64,000 bases of DNA from assembly GCA_963739995.1 (NCBI GenBank), contig CAVUCH010000001.1, positions 164,199 to 228,198 of the forward strand, written 5' to 3'. Of this stretch, positions 16,866 through 25,383 are shown one piece after another (the stretch's first letter is position 1; each line of letters begins with the position of its first letter). Position numbers and translations under genes: made by a program. Source of the DNA: CAVUCH01 sp963739995 (GTDB taxonomy: Bacteria > Acidobacteriota > Vicinamibacteria > Vicinamibacterales > JAENWD01). Below the pieces are notes generated by a model. That model did no database searches, was not told the origin of the DNA, and worked only from the letters and a program-made list of their open reading frames with translations.

Positions 16866-18179
16866 ATGGCTTCAGAACTCCAGGCTGACACGACCGCCAC
16901 GAGCGCCGCGCTGTTCGACCGCGCCCGCGAGCTGATGCCCGGCGGTGTCAACTCGCCCGTGCGCGCGTTCCGTGCGGTGGGCGGGGCGCCGCGCTTCATC
17001 GCGCGCGGAGCCGGCGCGCGCGTCTGGGACGTGGACGGGCACGAGCTCATCGACTTCATCGGGTCGTGGGGACCGATGATCCTCGGGCATGCGCATCCTG
17101 ACGTCGTGGCCGCCGTCACGCGGCAGGCGCACGAGGGCACCGCCTTCGGCGCACCCACCGCGCTCGAAGTGCGCATGGCGGAGCGGCTGACGGCACTCGT
17201 GCCGTCGATCGAGATGGTCCGGATGGTGAACTCCGGCACCGAGGCGACGATGGCCGCGCTGCGGGTGGCGCGGGGCGTCACCGGTCGTCCGGGGGTGATC
17301 AAGTTCGAGGGCTGCTATCACGGGCACGGCGACAGTTTCCTCGTCAAGGCCGGCTCCGGTGCCGCCACGTTCGGCACACCCGACAGCCCGGGCGTGACGG
17401 ACGCGACGGCGCGCGATACTGTGACCGCGCGTTTCAACGATCTCGCGAGCGTGCGCGCCGCCTTCACCTCGCACCCGGGCGCGATCGCCGCCCTCATCGT
17501 CGAGCCGGTCGTCGGCAACATGGGCGTGGTCGCCCCCAGGCCGGGGTTCCTGGAGGGGCTCCGCGAGGTGTGCTCGGCGGAGGGCGCCCTGCTCATCTTC
17601 GACGAGGTCATGACGGGTTTTCGCGTGGCGCGCGGCGGCGCCCAGGAGCGTTATGGGATCCGGCCGGACCTGACCACCCTCGGCAAGATCGTGGGCGGGG
17701 GACTGCCGGTCGGCGCCTACGGCGGACGGCGCGACCTCATGCAGCAGGTGTCACCGGCGGGGCCGATCTACCAGGCAGGCACGATGTCCGGCAATCCGCT
17801 GTCGATGGCGGCGGGTCTCGCGACGCTCGATGTCATTGCGGCCGATCCGCAGTTCTACGGACGCCTCGAGGGGATGGGGGCAGCGCTCGAGGATGGTTTG
17901 TCGGCGGCGGTGGACCGGATCGGCGCGCCGTGCACCATCGCGCGCGTCGGGTCGATGTGGACCCTGTTCTTCACGCGCGATCGTGTGGACGATTGGACCG
18001 GCGCCGCGCGCGCGGACGTCGCCCGGTACGCGGGGTTCTTCCAGGCGATGCTCGGGCGCGGGATCGTCCTGGCGCCTTCACAGTTCGAAGCGAATTTCAT
18101 CTCCGCGGCGCACACGCAGGGCGACATCGAGACCACGATTGCCGCCGCCACCGCGGCTCTGGAGACCGCCGGTGTCTGA
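16866..18179 (+). CDS. hemL: Glutamate-1-semialdehyde 2,1-aminomutase
   Basis: 437 residues. A PLP-dependent enzyme converting glutamate-1-semialdehyde, the HemA product, into 5-aminolevulinate. Seen motifs: ELMPGGVNSPVRAF at the N-terminus, MVNSGTEATMAALRVARG in the PLP phosphate region, EGCYHGHGD, IFDEVMTGFRVA, and LGKIVGGGLPVGAYGG with the PLP lysine at about residue 274. GNPLSMAAGLATL follows. The presence of hemA plus hemL in one operon shows that this organism uses the C5 pathway and not ALA synthase. Its stop overlaps the hemE GTG by eight bases. Confidence 0.96.
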   Translation: MASELQADTTATSAALFDRARELMPGGVNSPVRAFRAVGGAPRFIARGAGARVWDVDGHELIDFIGSWGPMILGHAHPDVVAAVTRQAHEGTAFGAPTALEVRMAERLTALVPSIEMVRMVNSGTEATMAALRVARGVTGRPGVIKFEGCYHGHGDSFLVKAGSGAATFGTPDSPGVTDATARDTVTARFNDLASVRAAFTSHPGAIAALIVEPVVGNMGVVAPRPGFLEGLREVCSAEGALLIFDEVMTGFRVARGGAQERYGIRPDLTTLGKIVGGGLPVGAYGGRRDLMQQVSPAGPIYQAGTMSGNPLSMAAGLATLDVIAADPQFYGRLEGMGAALEDGLSAAVDRIGAPCTIARVGSMWTLFFTRDRVDDWTGAARADVARYAGFFQAMLGRGIVLAPSQFEANFISAAHTQGDIETTIAAATAALETAGV

Positions 18180-19305
18180 GACGGAGGTCGGGCCGGCGAT
18201 GCGCACGGCACCGCTCGCCGGTGAGGATGTGCTGTTCCTGCGGGCGTGCCGCCGCGAGCCCGTGGAACGGACGCCCGTTTGGATCATGCGGCAGGCCGGG
18301 CGCTACCTGCCGGAATACCGCGCGATCCGGGAGCGCCGCGACTTCCTCGAATGCTGTCGTACGCCGGAGCTGGCCGCCGAGATCACAATGCAACCGGTCA
18401 CGAGGCTCGGAGTCGACGCGGCCATCCTGTTCTCCGATATCCTTGTCCCCCTCCCCGGGATGGGGGTGCACGTCGAGTTCAACCCGGCCCCACAGCTCGC
18501 GCATCCCATCCGCTGCGCGGCCGACGTGGCCTCGCTGCGTGTGCCGGACGCACGCGAGGCGACACCCTTCGTGCTGCAGGCGGTGCGCCTGGTCCGCGGT
18601 CAACTTGGCGGCCGCGTGCCGCTCATCGGGTTTGCCGGCGCGCCCTTCACCATGGCGACGTACCTCGTCGAGGGCGGCGGCTCGAAGTCGTTCGCCGCCA
18701 TCAAGGGGCTCCTTTTCGGCGATACGCGCACTGCGCACCTGCTGCTCGCGATCTGCGCCGACACGGTCGCATCCTACCTCTCTGAGCAGGTGAAGGCGGG
18801 GGCGCAGGCCGCCATGCTCTTCGACACGTGGGCCGGTCTGCTCGGGCCCGAAGACGTCGGCAGCTTCGTCCTGCCGTATGCCCGGCGCGTGCTCGAAGCG
18901 GTGGGACAAGCCGCGCAAGACATCGGCGCCCGGGTGCCGCTCATCTACTACGCCGGCGATGCCGCCGGGTGGGTCGAGGCGTGTACCGAAACCGGCGCCG
19001 ACGTCATCGGCCTCGACTGGCGGATCGGCCTCGACGCCGCGCGCGCGCGCGTCGGCACGGAGGTCGCGCTTCAGGGCAACCTCGATCCGACGATCCTGCT
19101 TGGATCGCGCAGCCTCATCCGGCAGCGCACGCGTGGCGTGCTCCGCGCCGCCCGGGGGTTGACCAGCGGCGACCTCGACGCGGCGCCGGGACCGGCCATC
19201 GGCCACATCTTCAATCTCGGGCACGGAATCCTGCCGCAGACGCCGCCGGATCACGCCCGGCTGCTCGTAGACAGCGTGCGCGAGTTCTCGGAGATCACGT
19301 CATGA
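18172..19305 (+). CDS. hemE: Uroporphyrinogen decarboxylase
   Basis: 377 residues from GTG 18172. It removes four carboxyl groups from uroporphyrinogen III to give coproporphyrinogen III. Conserved pieces: TPVWIMRQAGRYLPEYR near the N-terminus (substrate-binding Arg), FSDILVPLPGMG (active-site Asp), GFAGAPFTMATYLVEGG, LFDTWAGLLGPED, and GNLDPTILLGS. It ends with GHIFNLGHGILPQTPPDH. GTG 18172 overlaps the hemL stop and has GGAG about eight bases upstream. ATG 18199 is a second possibility, but its GGAGG is 11 bases away. It ends in an ATGA overlap with hemN. Confidence 0.95.
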   Translation: MSETEVGPAMRTAPLAGEDVLFLRACRREPVERTPVWIMRQAGRYLPEYRAIRERRDFLECCRTPELAAEITMQPVTRLGVDAAILFSDILVPLPGMGVHVEFNPAPQLAHPIRCAADVASLRVPDAREATPFVLQAVRLVRGQLGGRVPLIGFAGAPFTMATYLVEGGGSKSFAAIKGLLFGDTRTAHLLLAICADTVASYLSEQVKAGAQAAMLFDTWAGLLGPEDVGSFVLPYARRVLEAVGQAAQDIGARVPLIYYAGDAAGWVEACTETGADVIGLDWRIGLDAARARVGTEVALQGNLDPTILLGSRSLIRQRTRGVLRAARGLTSGDLDAAPGPAIGHIFNLGHGILPQTPPDHARLLVDSVREFSEITS

Positions 19306-20744
19306 GCGATGCGCCGCTGCCGGTCTATCGTCGCTCGCCGACCGTGCCCGCGGGGCCGCCGTCGTTCGAATCGGCGCCGCTCGATCTGCTGCGGCGATAC
19401 GACCGGCCGGGGCCGCGCTACACGTCGTATCCCACGGCCGTCGAGTTCCACGACGGATTCCGCGAACGGGAGTATCGTGAGCGGCTGGCTGAGGCGACGC
19501 GAGCGGCGACCGACCCGCTGTCGCTGTACATCCACCTGCCGTTCTGCCGCGAGCGCTGCTCGTTCTGCGGGTGCATGGTCATCATCACGAAAAAGCACCA
19601 GGTTGCCGCGCGGTACCTCGAGTTCCTGGCGCGCGAGGTGGCCATGCTCGCCGACGCGCTCGGCGCCCGCCGGCAGGTGGTGCAGTACCACTGGGGCGGC
19701 GGAACACCGACGTATCTGACCCTCGAGGAAATGGAAGCCCTGCACAACACGGTAGCGCAGCACTTCGATGTGCAGCCGGGCGCGGAGGTCGCCATCGAAG
19801 TGGACCCGCGGGTCACCAGCCCGCAGCAGCTGGCGCTGCTGCGGCAGCTTGGCTTCAACCGGGTATCGTTCGGCGTGCAGGACTTCACTCCCGAAGTGCA
19901 GGAAGCCGTCAATCGCATTCAGCCCGAGGCGCTCACGCACCGCCTCTTCGACGATGCCCGCCGGCTCGGGTTCGACTCGATCAACATCGACTTGATTTAC
20001 GGGTTGCCGCTGCAGACACGCCACTCGTTCGGCCGCGCGGTCGACGCCGTCGTGGCGATGCGGCCGGATCGCGTGGCCGCGTATTCGTACGCGCACGTGC
20101 CGTGGATCCGCGGCAACCAGAAGCGGATCGACCCCGCAACGCTGCCGACGGGGGAGCGCAAGCTGGAGCTGTTCGGAGAAGTGATGGACCGGTTCCTGGC
20201 GGCCGGCTACGTGCAGATCGGCATGGATCACTTCGCGCTGCCGCACGACGAGCTCGCCCGTGCGTCGGCGGCGCGGCGGCTCCATCGCAACTTCATGGGC
20301 TACACCACCAAGCCTGCGACCGATATGGTCGGTCTCGGCGTCTCGGCCATCGGTGACGTCGCGGGCGCGTTCGTGCAGAACACGAAGAAGCTCTCCACGT
20401 ACTACGCCGACCTGGAAGCTGGCCGGTTCCCCGTGGAACGCGGGTACCTGCTCGACGCCGACGATCGGCTCCGACGGGCGCTCATCACCGAGTTGATGTG
20501 CAACTTCCGCATCGAACCGCAGGCGCTCGACGCAAGGTTCGGCATCGTGTTCGACGACTACTTCGCCCGCGAGCTCGACGAGCTTGCGACCGGGCCCATG
20601 GCCGATGGCCTGATCACACGCCAGGGCGGCGCCTTCGAGGTGACGCCGGCCGGCCGGCTGCTGGTGCGGAACATCGCCATGATCTTCGATCGTCACCTGC
20701 GCGCGCGCACCACCGAGACGCCGGTCTTCTCGAGGACAATCTGA
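19302..20744 (+). CDS. hemN: Oxygen-independent coproporphyrinogen III oxidase (radical SAM)
   Basis: 480 residues. A radical SAM enzyme that oxidatively decarboxylates coproporphyrinogen III to protoporphyrinogen IX without oxygen. The iron-sulfur ligand motif is visible as CRERCSFCGC, preceded by YIHLPF. Other HemN landmarks: GPRYTSYPTAVEFHD at the N-terminus, HWGGGTPTYL, SFGVQDFTPEVQEAVNRIQP, NIDLIYGLPLQT, YAHVPWIRGNQKRID and GMDHFALPHDELA. The full N-terminal trip-wire region and the C-terminal domain favour genuine HemN over the HemW-type chaperone. ATG 19302 overlaps the hemE stop; CGGAG lies eight bases upstream. Confidence 0.95.
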   Translation: MSDAPLPVYRRSPTVPAGPPSFESAPLDLLRRYDRPGPRYTSYPTAVEFHDGFREREYRERLAEATRAATDPLSLYIHLPFCRERCSFCGCMVIITKKHQVAARYLEFLAREVAMLADALGARRQVVQYHWGGGTPTYLTLEEMEALHNTVAQHFDVQPGAEVAIEVDPRVTSPQQLALLRQLGFNRVSFGVQDFTPEVQEAVNRIQPEALTHRLFDDARRLGFDSINIDLIYGLPLQTRHSFGRAVDAVVAMRPDRVAAYSYAHVPWIRGNQKRIDPATLPTGERKLELFGEVMDRFLAAGYVQIGMDHFALPHDELARASAARRLHRNFMGYTTKPATDMVGLGVSAIGDVAGAFVQNTKKLSTYYADLEAGRFPVERGYLLDADDRLRRALITELMCNFRIEPQALDARFGIVFDDYFARELDELATGPMADGLITRQGGAFEVTPAGRLLVRNIAMIFDRHLRARTTETPVFSRTI

Positions 20745-20745
20745 C

Positions 20746-21810
20746 GTGCCGACTTCGACCGCGACGGGTGCGCCCATCGCCATCCTGCTGTTCAACCTTG
20801 GCGGACCCGGCACGCTCGCCGACGTCAGGCCGTTTCTGATCAACCTCTTCTCCGATCGCGACATCATCGAGCTGCCGCTCGGCGCACTGCTCCAGCCGGT
20901 CGTGGCGCGCATCATCGCCGCATCGCGCGGCCCGTCGGTGCGGGAGAACTACGCCCGCATCGGCGGCGGTTCGCCGCAGCTGCGACTCACCGGCGAGCAG
21001 GCCGCCGCTCTCGAAGCCCGCCTGAACCGTCAGGGCGGCCGCGTCCGCACGTTCATCGCCATGCGGTACTGGCAGCCGACGACGGAGCAGGCGCTCGAGG
21101 CGATGGCGGCCGAGGGCATCTCCCGGGTGGTGACGCTCACGCTTTTTCCTCACTACTCGCAGGCGACAACGGGGTCCTCCGAGAAGGAGCTCGCGCGGAC
21201 GCTTGCGCTCCCGAAATGGCAGGGACGGTTCACCGTGACCGGCATCCGATCCTACCCGGACGATCCCTTGTATCTGGATGCGATGACGGACACGGTGCGG
21301 CGGGCGCTCGACGGGTTCCCGGCCGACGTGCGCGAGCAAGTCGTGCTGCTCTTCAGCGCGCACGGATTGCCGCAGAAATTCATCGACCGCGGCGATCCCT
21401 ACATCGAGGAGACCGGCAAGACCCGGCGCGGCATTCTCGAGCGGCTCAACGTGCCGAACCGCCACGTGCTGGGGTACCAGTCGCGAACCGGCCCGGTGAA
21501 GTGGATTGGACCGGGCACCGAGGAGAAGCTCGAGGAGCTGGGCAGGGAAGGCGTTCGCCACGTGCTTCTGATCCCGCTGTCGTTCGTGTCAGACCACATC
21601 GAGACGCTGTACGAGGTGGACATGCTCTTCGCCGACGCGGCGAAGGCCGCGGGCATCACCGACTACCGGCGGCCTGAGGCGCTGAACACGCACCCGCTGT
21701 TCATCGAGTCGCTGGCGCGACAGGTCGAACGGCATCTCGGGGCGGCGGCCGGGGCCGCTGACCGCGTGCGTGCAGGCGCAGCGGCCAGCAGTGCTGGAGA
21801 GGCACGATGA
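20746..21810 (+). CDS. hemH: Ferrochelatase
   Basis: 354 residues. It inserts ferrous iron into a porphyrin as a late haem-synthesis step. Motifs: ILLFNLGGPGTLADVRPFL at the N-terminus, AMRYWQPTTEQAL, VTLTLFPHYSQATTGSS, LLFSAHGLPQKFI with the catalytic His, and the metal-site region LSFVSDHIETLYEVD with the conserved Glu. GTG at 20746 follows the hemN TGA by one base, with GAGGA nine bases upstream. The last ~25 residues are Ala/Arg rich and beyond the usual fold. Its stop overlaps hemY as ATGA. Confidence 0.95.
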   Translation: MPTSTATGAPIAILLFNLGGPGTLADVRPFLINLFSDRDIIELPLGALLQPVVARIIAASRGPSVRENYARIGGGSPQLRLTGEQAAALEARLNRQGGRVRTFIAMRYWQPTTEQALEAMAAEGISRVVTLTLFPHYSQATTGSSEKELARTLALPKWQGRFTVTGIRSYPDDPLYLDAMTDTVRRALDGFPADVREQVVLLFSAHGLPQKFIDRGDPYIEETGKTRRGILERLNVPNRHVLGYQSRTGPVKWIGPGTEEKLEELGREGVRHVLLIPLSFVSDHIETLYEVDMLFADAAKAAGITDYRRPEALNTHPLFIESLARQVERHLGAAAGAADRVRAGAAASSAGEAR

Positions 21811-23222
21811 TGTCGCGCGTGGTGATTGCCGGCGGTGGCATAGCCGGTCTGGCGACGGCGTTCGAGCTGACGCGGGACCGACAGGGCGAACTCGACGTGA
21901 CGGTGCTCGAACGCGCCGCTCGACCTGGTGGGAACCTGCGGAGCGAGCGGATCGACGGCTACCTGTGCGAGTGGGGCCCGAACGGGTTTCTCGATAACGT
22001 CCCCGAGACAATCGCGCTCGTCCGTGAGCTCGGGATTGCGGATCGCCTGCTGCCTGCCGACGCTGCGGCGAAGCGTCGGTTCATCTACAGCAACGGCCGT
22101 CTACACGAGCTGCCGGGCGGGCCTGTGGGCTTTGCCCTGACCCGCCTGCTGTCGTTCTCAGGCCGCATGCGCGTCATGGGGGAGCCCTTCGCGGCTCACC
22201 GCCCCGACACCGACGAGACGATTCACGCGTTTGCCGCCCGCCGCATCGGGCTCGAGGCAGCCGACGTGCTCATCGATTCGATGGTGTCGGGCGTCTTTGC
22301 CGGGAACGCGCGCGAGCTCTCCCTTCGGGCGTGCTTTCCGAAGATGTGGGAGATGGAACGCGAGCACGGCAGCCTCGTGAAGGCGATGCTGGCGAAGCGG
22401 CGCGAGCGGCGGACGTCCTCGGGTGCGCCGATGGGTGCGCCTGGTGGTCACCTGACGTCGTTCACGGGAGGCATCGAGGATCTGGTACACGCGCTCGGCC
22501 GGGCGCTCGCTCCGCGCGTGAAGACCGGCTGTGCAGTGCGCCGTGTGCGGCCACGCACGCCGGGCAGTCCCGACGGGTGGGTGGTGGAGCTCGAGGACGG
22601 CCGGTCGTTCGAGGCCGACGCGGTGGTGCTCGCGGGCAGCGCCGCGAGCAGCGCCACGCTGGTGGAGGGTTTCGATGGAACCCTTGCGGCGGTGCTTCGA
22701 CAGATCCCGACGGCGCCCCTGGCGGTCGTCTGTCTCGGGTACGAAACGGCACGCCTCGACCGCCCGCTCGACGGCTTCGGTTTTCTCGTCCCCCGTGGAG
22801 AAGGCATTGCCGTCCTCGGTGCGCTCTGGGATTCGAGCATCTACCCGGGGCGCGCGCCGGAAGGTCGTTCGCTGATCCGCGTGATGATTGGCGGCGCGCA
22901 TGACGCATCCGCGGTGATGCTCGATGACGAGGTGCTCATCGATCGGGCGCGCGCGGACCTGGAGACCACGATCCGCCTCAACATCGAGCCGGTGTTCACG
23001 CGGGTCTTCAGGCATCCTGCGGGCATTCCGCAGTACACAGTGGGACACCTGGATCGGGTCGCGCGGATCGACGAGCGCATGAGGCAACACCATGGGCTGT
23101 TCCTCGCCGGGAACAGCTATCGAGGGGTGTCAATCAACGCGTGCATTGCCGACGCCCGACCGCTCGCCGCCGGGGTACGGGACGCGGCGGCGGCCGCGCG
23201 GCCGCTGACCGCACTGCAGTAG
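21807..23222 (+). CDS. hemY: Protoporphyrinogen oxidase, FAD-dependent (HemY/HemG type)
   Basis: 471 residues. It oxidises protoporphyrinogen IX to protoporphyrin IX, the substrate of ferrochelatase, at the membrane surface. The N-terminal FAD-binding loop is VVIAGGGIAGLATAFEL, followed by LERAARPGGNLRSE and EWGPNGFLDN. The C-terminal FAD motif GLFLAGNSYRGVSINACIADA is present. ATG 21807 overlaps the hemH stop. Together with hemN and hemH this defines the protoporphyrin-dependent branch of haem synthesis rather than the coproporphyrin-dependent (HemQ) branch. It is the last gene of the operon; a palindromic repeat begins 10 bases after its stop. Confidence 0.94.
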   Translation: MMSRVVIAGGGIAGLATAFELTRDRQGELDVTVLERAARPGGNLRSERIDGYLCEWGPNGFLDNVPETIALVRELGIADRLLPADAAAKRRFIYSNGRLHELPGGPVGFALTRLLSFSGRMRVMGEPFAAHRPDTDETIHAFAARRIGLEAADVLIDSMVSGVFAGNARELSLRACFPKMWEMEREHGSLVKAMLAKRRERRTSSGAPMGAPGGHLTSFTGGIEDLVHALGRALAPRVKTGCAVRRVRPRTPGSPDGWVVELEDGRSFEADAVVLAGSAASSATLVEGFDGTLAAVLRQIPTAPLAVVCLGYETARLDRPLDGFGFLVPRGEGIAVLGALWDSSIYPGRAPEGRSLIRVMIGGAHDASAVMLDDEVLIDRARADLETTIRLNIEPVFTRVFRHPAGIPQYTVGHLDRVARIDERMRQHHGLFLAGNSYRGVSINACIADARPLAAGVRDAAAAARPLTALQ

Positions 23223-23232
23223 CGAGTCGTGG

Positions 23233-23398
23233 CTAGTCGCCTGTATCGGCTGAAGCGGTAGTGGATTTCGGAGCGCGGCGCCTGGCTGGCAAGGCGCGAC
23301 GACCGAGCATACCGGGAGTATTCGAGGGAGGAGCAACGCCGCCAGCCGGGATGCCCCGCCCGAAAGGCACTACTGATTCAGCTGATACAGGCCACTAG
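23233..23398. repeat. 166-bp long imperfect palindrome (REP/MITE-like repeat)
   Basis: The outer arms at 23233-23263 and 23368-23398 are inverted repeats matching at 27 of 31 positions. Complementarity continues inward (TTTCG/CGAAA; CCTGGCTGGC against GCCAGCCGGG), so most of the element can fold into one long hairpin around a centre near 23316. A shorter element with the same arm sequence (core GGCCTGTATCGGCTGAATCA-like) lies at 58026-58075. It contains no transposase and is probably a non-autonomous mobile repeat. Lying directly after the haem operon, it may also act as a transcript end or mRNA stabiliser. Confidence 0.75.
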
Positions 23399-23417
23399 TC
23401 CCGGTACTAGCCCTTGC

Positions 23418-23446
23418 ATGACACAGTCGTCCTTTGGTGCTACAGT
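23418..23446 (+). promoter_or_regulatory. Candidate sigma-70 promoter of the cold-shock gene
   Basis: ATGACA at 23418-23423 and TACAGT at 23441-23446 are separated by 17 bases, a fair match to TTGACA/TATAAT. Transcription would begin near 23453 and leave a leader of about 140 bases before the ATG at 23593. A long leader is a hallmark of cspA-type messages. Inferred from spacing and consensus only. Confidence 0.45.
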
Positions 23447-23592
23447 ATGGCTCCCCAACCTGCTGCCTGACGGGTCCCATTCCTGAGTTCCGCTCACGCA
23501 TCAGCTTGCAGGCCGCGGCGATTCAACCGCGGCGCGTTTACGACCATCCGCGCACGCCGGGCTTCGGCAAGCGTGCATCGAGGAGACACGAC

Positions 23593-23799
23593 ATGGCTAC
23601 TAGCAACGGTACGATCAAGCGGCTCGTCAGGGACAAGGGATTCGGCTTCATCGCCGCATCTGATGGCAACGAGTATTTCTTCCACCAGTCCGCCTGCCAG
23701 CAGGTGCCCTTCGACGAGCTCCGCGAAGGTCAGGCCGTGACGTTTGACAAAGGTCAGGGTCCGAAGGGCCCACGCGGCGAGAACGTCCGCCCCGCATAA
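23593..23799 (+). CDS. Cold-shock domain protein (CspA family)
   Basis: 68 residues, the normal size of a bacterial cold-shock protein. A single OB-fold that binds single-stranded RNA or DNA and melts mRNA structure. The RNP1 motif is KGFGFI; RNP2 appears as EYFFHQS in place of the usual V-F-V-H. ATG 23593 has AGGAG at 23580-23584, eight bases away. It stands alone, with a promoter candidate and long leader upstream and a strong hairpin downstream. Confidence 0.95.
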   Translation: MATSNGTIKRLVRDKGFGFIAASDGNEYFFHQSACQQVPFDELREGQAVTFDKGQGPKGPRGENVRPA

Positions 23800-23860
23800 C
23801 ACCACACCACAGACAGCGCGGTGCCCCGTCCGGGCGGGTACCGCAAATCGACAGGCCGCA

Positions 23861-23893
23861 GGTGAATGCGTCGGCCGCGCTGCCGCATTCACC
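23861..23893 (+). terminator. Hairpin downstream of the cold-shock gene
   Basis: GGTGAATGCG (23861-23870) and CGCATTCACC (23884-23893) form a perfect 10-bp stem with a 13-base loop. It is followed by GGGTTTGCCTTTG, which is only moderately T-rich. It starts about 60 bases after the cold-shock stop codon. It is a plausible but imperfect intrinsic terminator; a weaker hairpin lies just upstream at about 23818-23845. Confidence 0.4.
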
Positions 23894-24099
23894 GGGTTTG
23901 CCTTTGATCCTTCCCGATTCATTTCCCCACGTTGGAAGCCTCGCCCCCACGTCTCGTGCTCCGTAATTCGGCAGATTCAAGCGCACGGGGTCAACACGAA
24001 CGTGTCGGGCCGCGCCGAAGCGCCCCGGCAGCTCCGCTTCTGGCACGGAGCGTGAACCCATGCGGCGTGCCGCGCCCTGTACGCGGCGGGGGAGCACGC

Positions 24100-24606
24100 A
24101 TGGTTGACGAAACCGCAGGCGCCATTGGTGGCGAGCGCGTCCAGGGCGACATGACGGAGGCGCAGAAGCGCGAGAACGTCATCCGGCTCGCGTTCGGCGG
24201 CGACGCGCGCCGCTTCGAGTCCTTCTGCGACATGGTCCGGCAAGCGGTGCCGCCCGGCACCGCCGTGGCGCTGCGCGGCAGCGCCGTCACCGGCGAGCGC
24301 TGGAAAGACGGCGCACCGTTCGACGCGGACGGCCCGGGCACCAGCGACCTCGACCTCACGCTGGTGGGGGACGAGGTGCTGGAGAAGTACAGCCTCACAG
24401 GGTTCTACGTGCCTGGCGTTCACACGATGCCCCTCGGTGAGGAGCACCCGGACATTGCGCCCGATCTGCTGCCGCTCCGGCAGGAGCTGATGGACGTGGT
24501 GGGCCGGCCGGTGAACATCCAGGGCACGCGCGACTTCGTGATGTACCTGCGCGGCGACCTCCTGGGTCAGCCGTACCTCACCCTCATTGGTACCGTTGGC
24601 GAGTGA
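24100..24606 (+). CDS. Nucleotidyltransferase-fold protein (MNT-like)
   Basis: 168 residues. The centre carries the signature of the polymerase-beta nucleotidyltransferase superfamily: ALRGSAVTGERW (Gly-Ser motif) followed by GTSDLDLTLVG with the Asp-x-Asp metal ligands. Members transfer nucleotidyl groups to proteins, RNA or small molecules; the substrate here is unknown. ATG 24100 has GGGGGAG upstream with five bases spacing; ATG 24151 is a weaker alternative. Its stop overlaps the GTG of the next gene by four bases (GTGA), so the two are almost surely translated together. I could not place it in a named subfamily. It resembles stand-alone transferases more than classical MNT/HEPN toxin-antitoxin partners. 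Confidence 0.72.
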   Translation: MVDETAGAIGGERVQGDMTEAQKRENVIRLAFGGDARRFESFCDMVRQAVPPGTAVALRGSAVTGERWKDGAPFDADGPGTSDLDLTLVGDEVLEKYSLTGFYVPGVHTMPLGEEHPDIAPDLLPLRQELMDVVGRPVNIQGTRDFVMYLRGDLLGQPYLTLIGTVGE

Positions 24607-25355
24607 CCCTGCGGCTTCTGAGCTACAACATCCGCTACGGCGGTCGAGGCCGCGAAGCGGAGATCGCCGCGGTCCTCGCGGCCGCGGCGCCGGACGTCGT
24701 CATCTTCCAGGAGGCGACCGACCCCGCTGTCATTCAGCGCATCGCCGGGGCCGCGGGCATGCGAGCATGGGGTGCCCGGCGGGGCCAGTCGCTCGGCTAT
24801 GCGAGCCGCGTGGAGCCTGCCCATGTGTCGTGGCACTGGCCGCGGTCGTCGCGCCACGCGTTCCTGAAGCTGCTGCCGGCCGGCACGCACCTGGGCATAT
24901 TCGGCGTACATCTGAGCGCGATTCACGCCGCGTGGACCGAGCGTCGCCGTGTGGGTGAGGTGGCCGCGCTGCTCGATGCGATTCAAGAATGGCGGGAGGG
25001 CCCGCACGTGCTCGTCGGCGATTTCAACACGCTGCCGCCCGGCGACGTCCTCGAGATGCGGCGGCTGCCACCGCGCCTTCGCCCGTTCGTGTGGCTGAGC
25101 GGTGGTCAGATCCGCTGGCAGGTCGTGTCGCGACTGCTGGAATCCGGGTACCTCGATGTTGCGGCGAGGTGCGAACCGGTGCCGACGCCCACGTTTCCGA
25201 CGTGGAGTCCGCATCTGCGGCTCGACTATGCCTTCGTTCCGCGGGCGCGCGCAGAATCGGTCCGCGGTTACCGGGTGATCACGGAGCCGCAGGAGGTGCC
25301 CCAGGCATCCGACCACCTGCCGATCCTTGTCGAGGTGGATGCCCCGCGGCCCTGA
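24603..25355 (+). CDS. Endonuclease/exonuclease/phosphatase (EEP) family protein
   Basis: 250 residues. A metal-dependent phosphodiesterase fold of the DNase I/AP endonuclease superfamily. Motifs: LRLLSYNIRYGG (first Asn), VIFQEATD (catalytic Glu), HVLVGDFNTLP (Asp-x-Asn), and ASDHLPILVEV (terminal Asp-His). There is no signal peptide, so it probably acts in the cytoplasm. Its substrate could be nucleic acid, a phospholipid head group or a small phosphodiester. GTG 24603 overlaps the stop of the nucleotidyltransferase gene. The pairing suggests that one enzyme adds and the other removes a nucleotidyl or phosphodiester group, but this is inference. Confidence 0.85.
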   Translation: MTLRLLSYNIRYGGRGREAEIAAVLAAAAPDVVIFQEATDPAVIQRIAGAAGMRAWGARRGQSLGYASRVEPAHVSWHWPRSSRHAFLKLLPAGTHLGIFGVHLSAIHAAWTERRRVGEVAALLDAIQEWREGPHVLVGDFNTLPPGDVLEMRRLPPRLRPFVWLSGGQIRWQVVSRLLESGYLDVAARCEPVPTPTFPTWSPHLRLDYAFVPRARAESVRGYRVITEPQEVPQASDHLPILVEVDAPRP

Positions 25356-25383
25356 TCGGGCGTCGTTTGCGGGCCGTTCGGTC

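Noticed and set aside
19251..20915. 554-codon minus-strand frame over hemN
   Set aside because: Antisense to a radical SAM enzyme with all motifs; no recognisable product.
24100..25355. Toxin-antitoxin (MNT/HEPN) reading of the nucleotidyltransferase pair
   Set aside because: The second gene is an EEP phosphodiesterase, not a HEPN protein, and the first is longer than typical MNT antitoxins.
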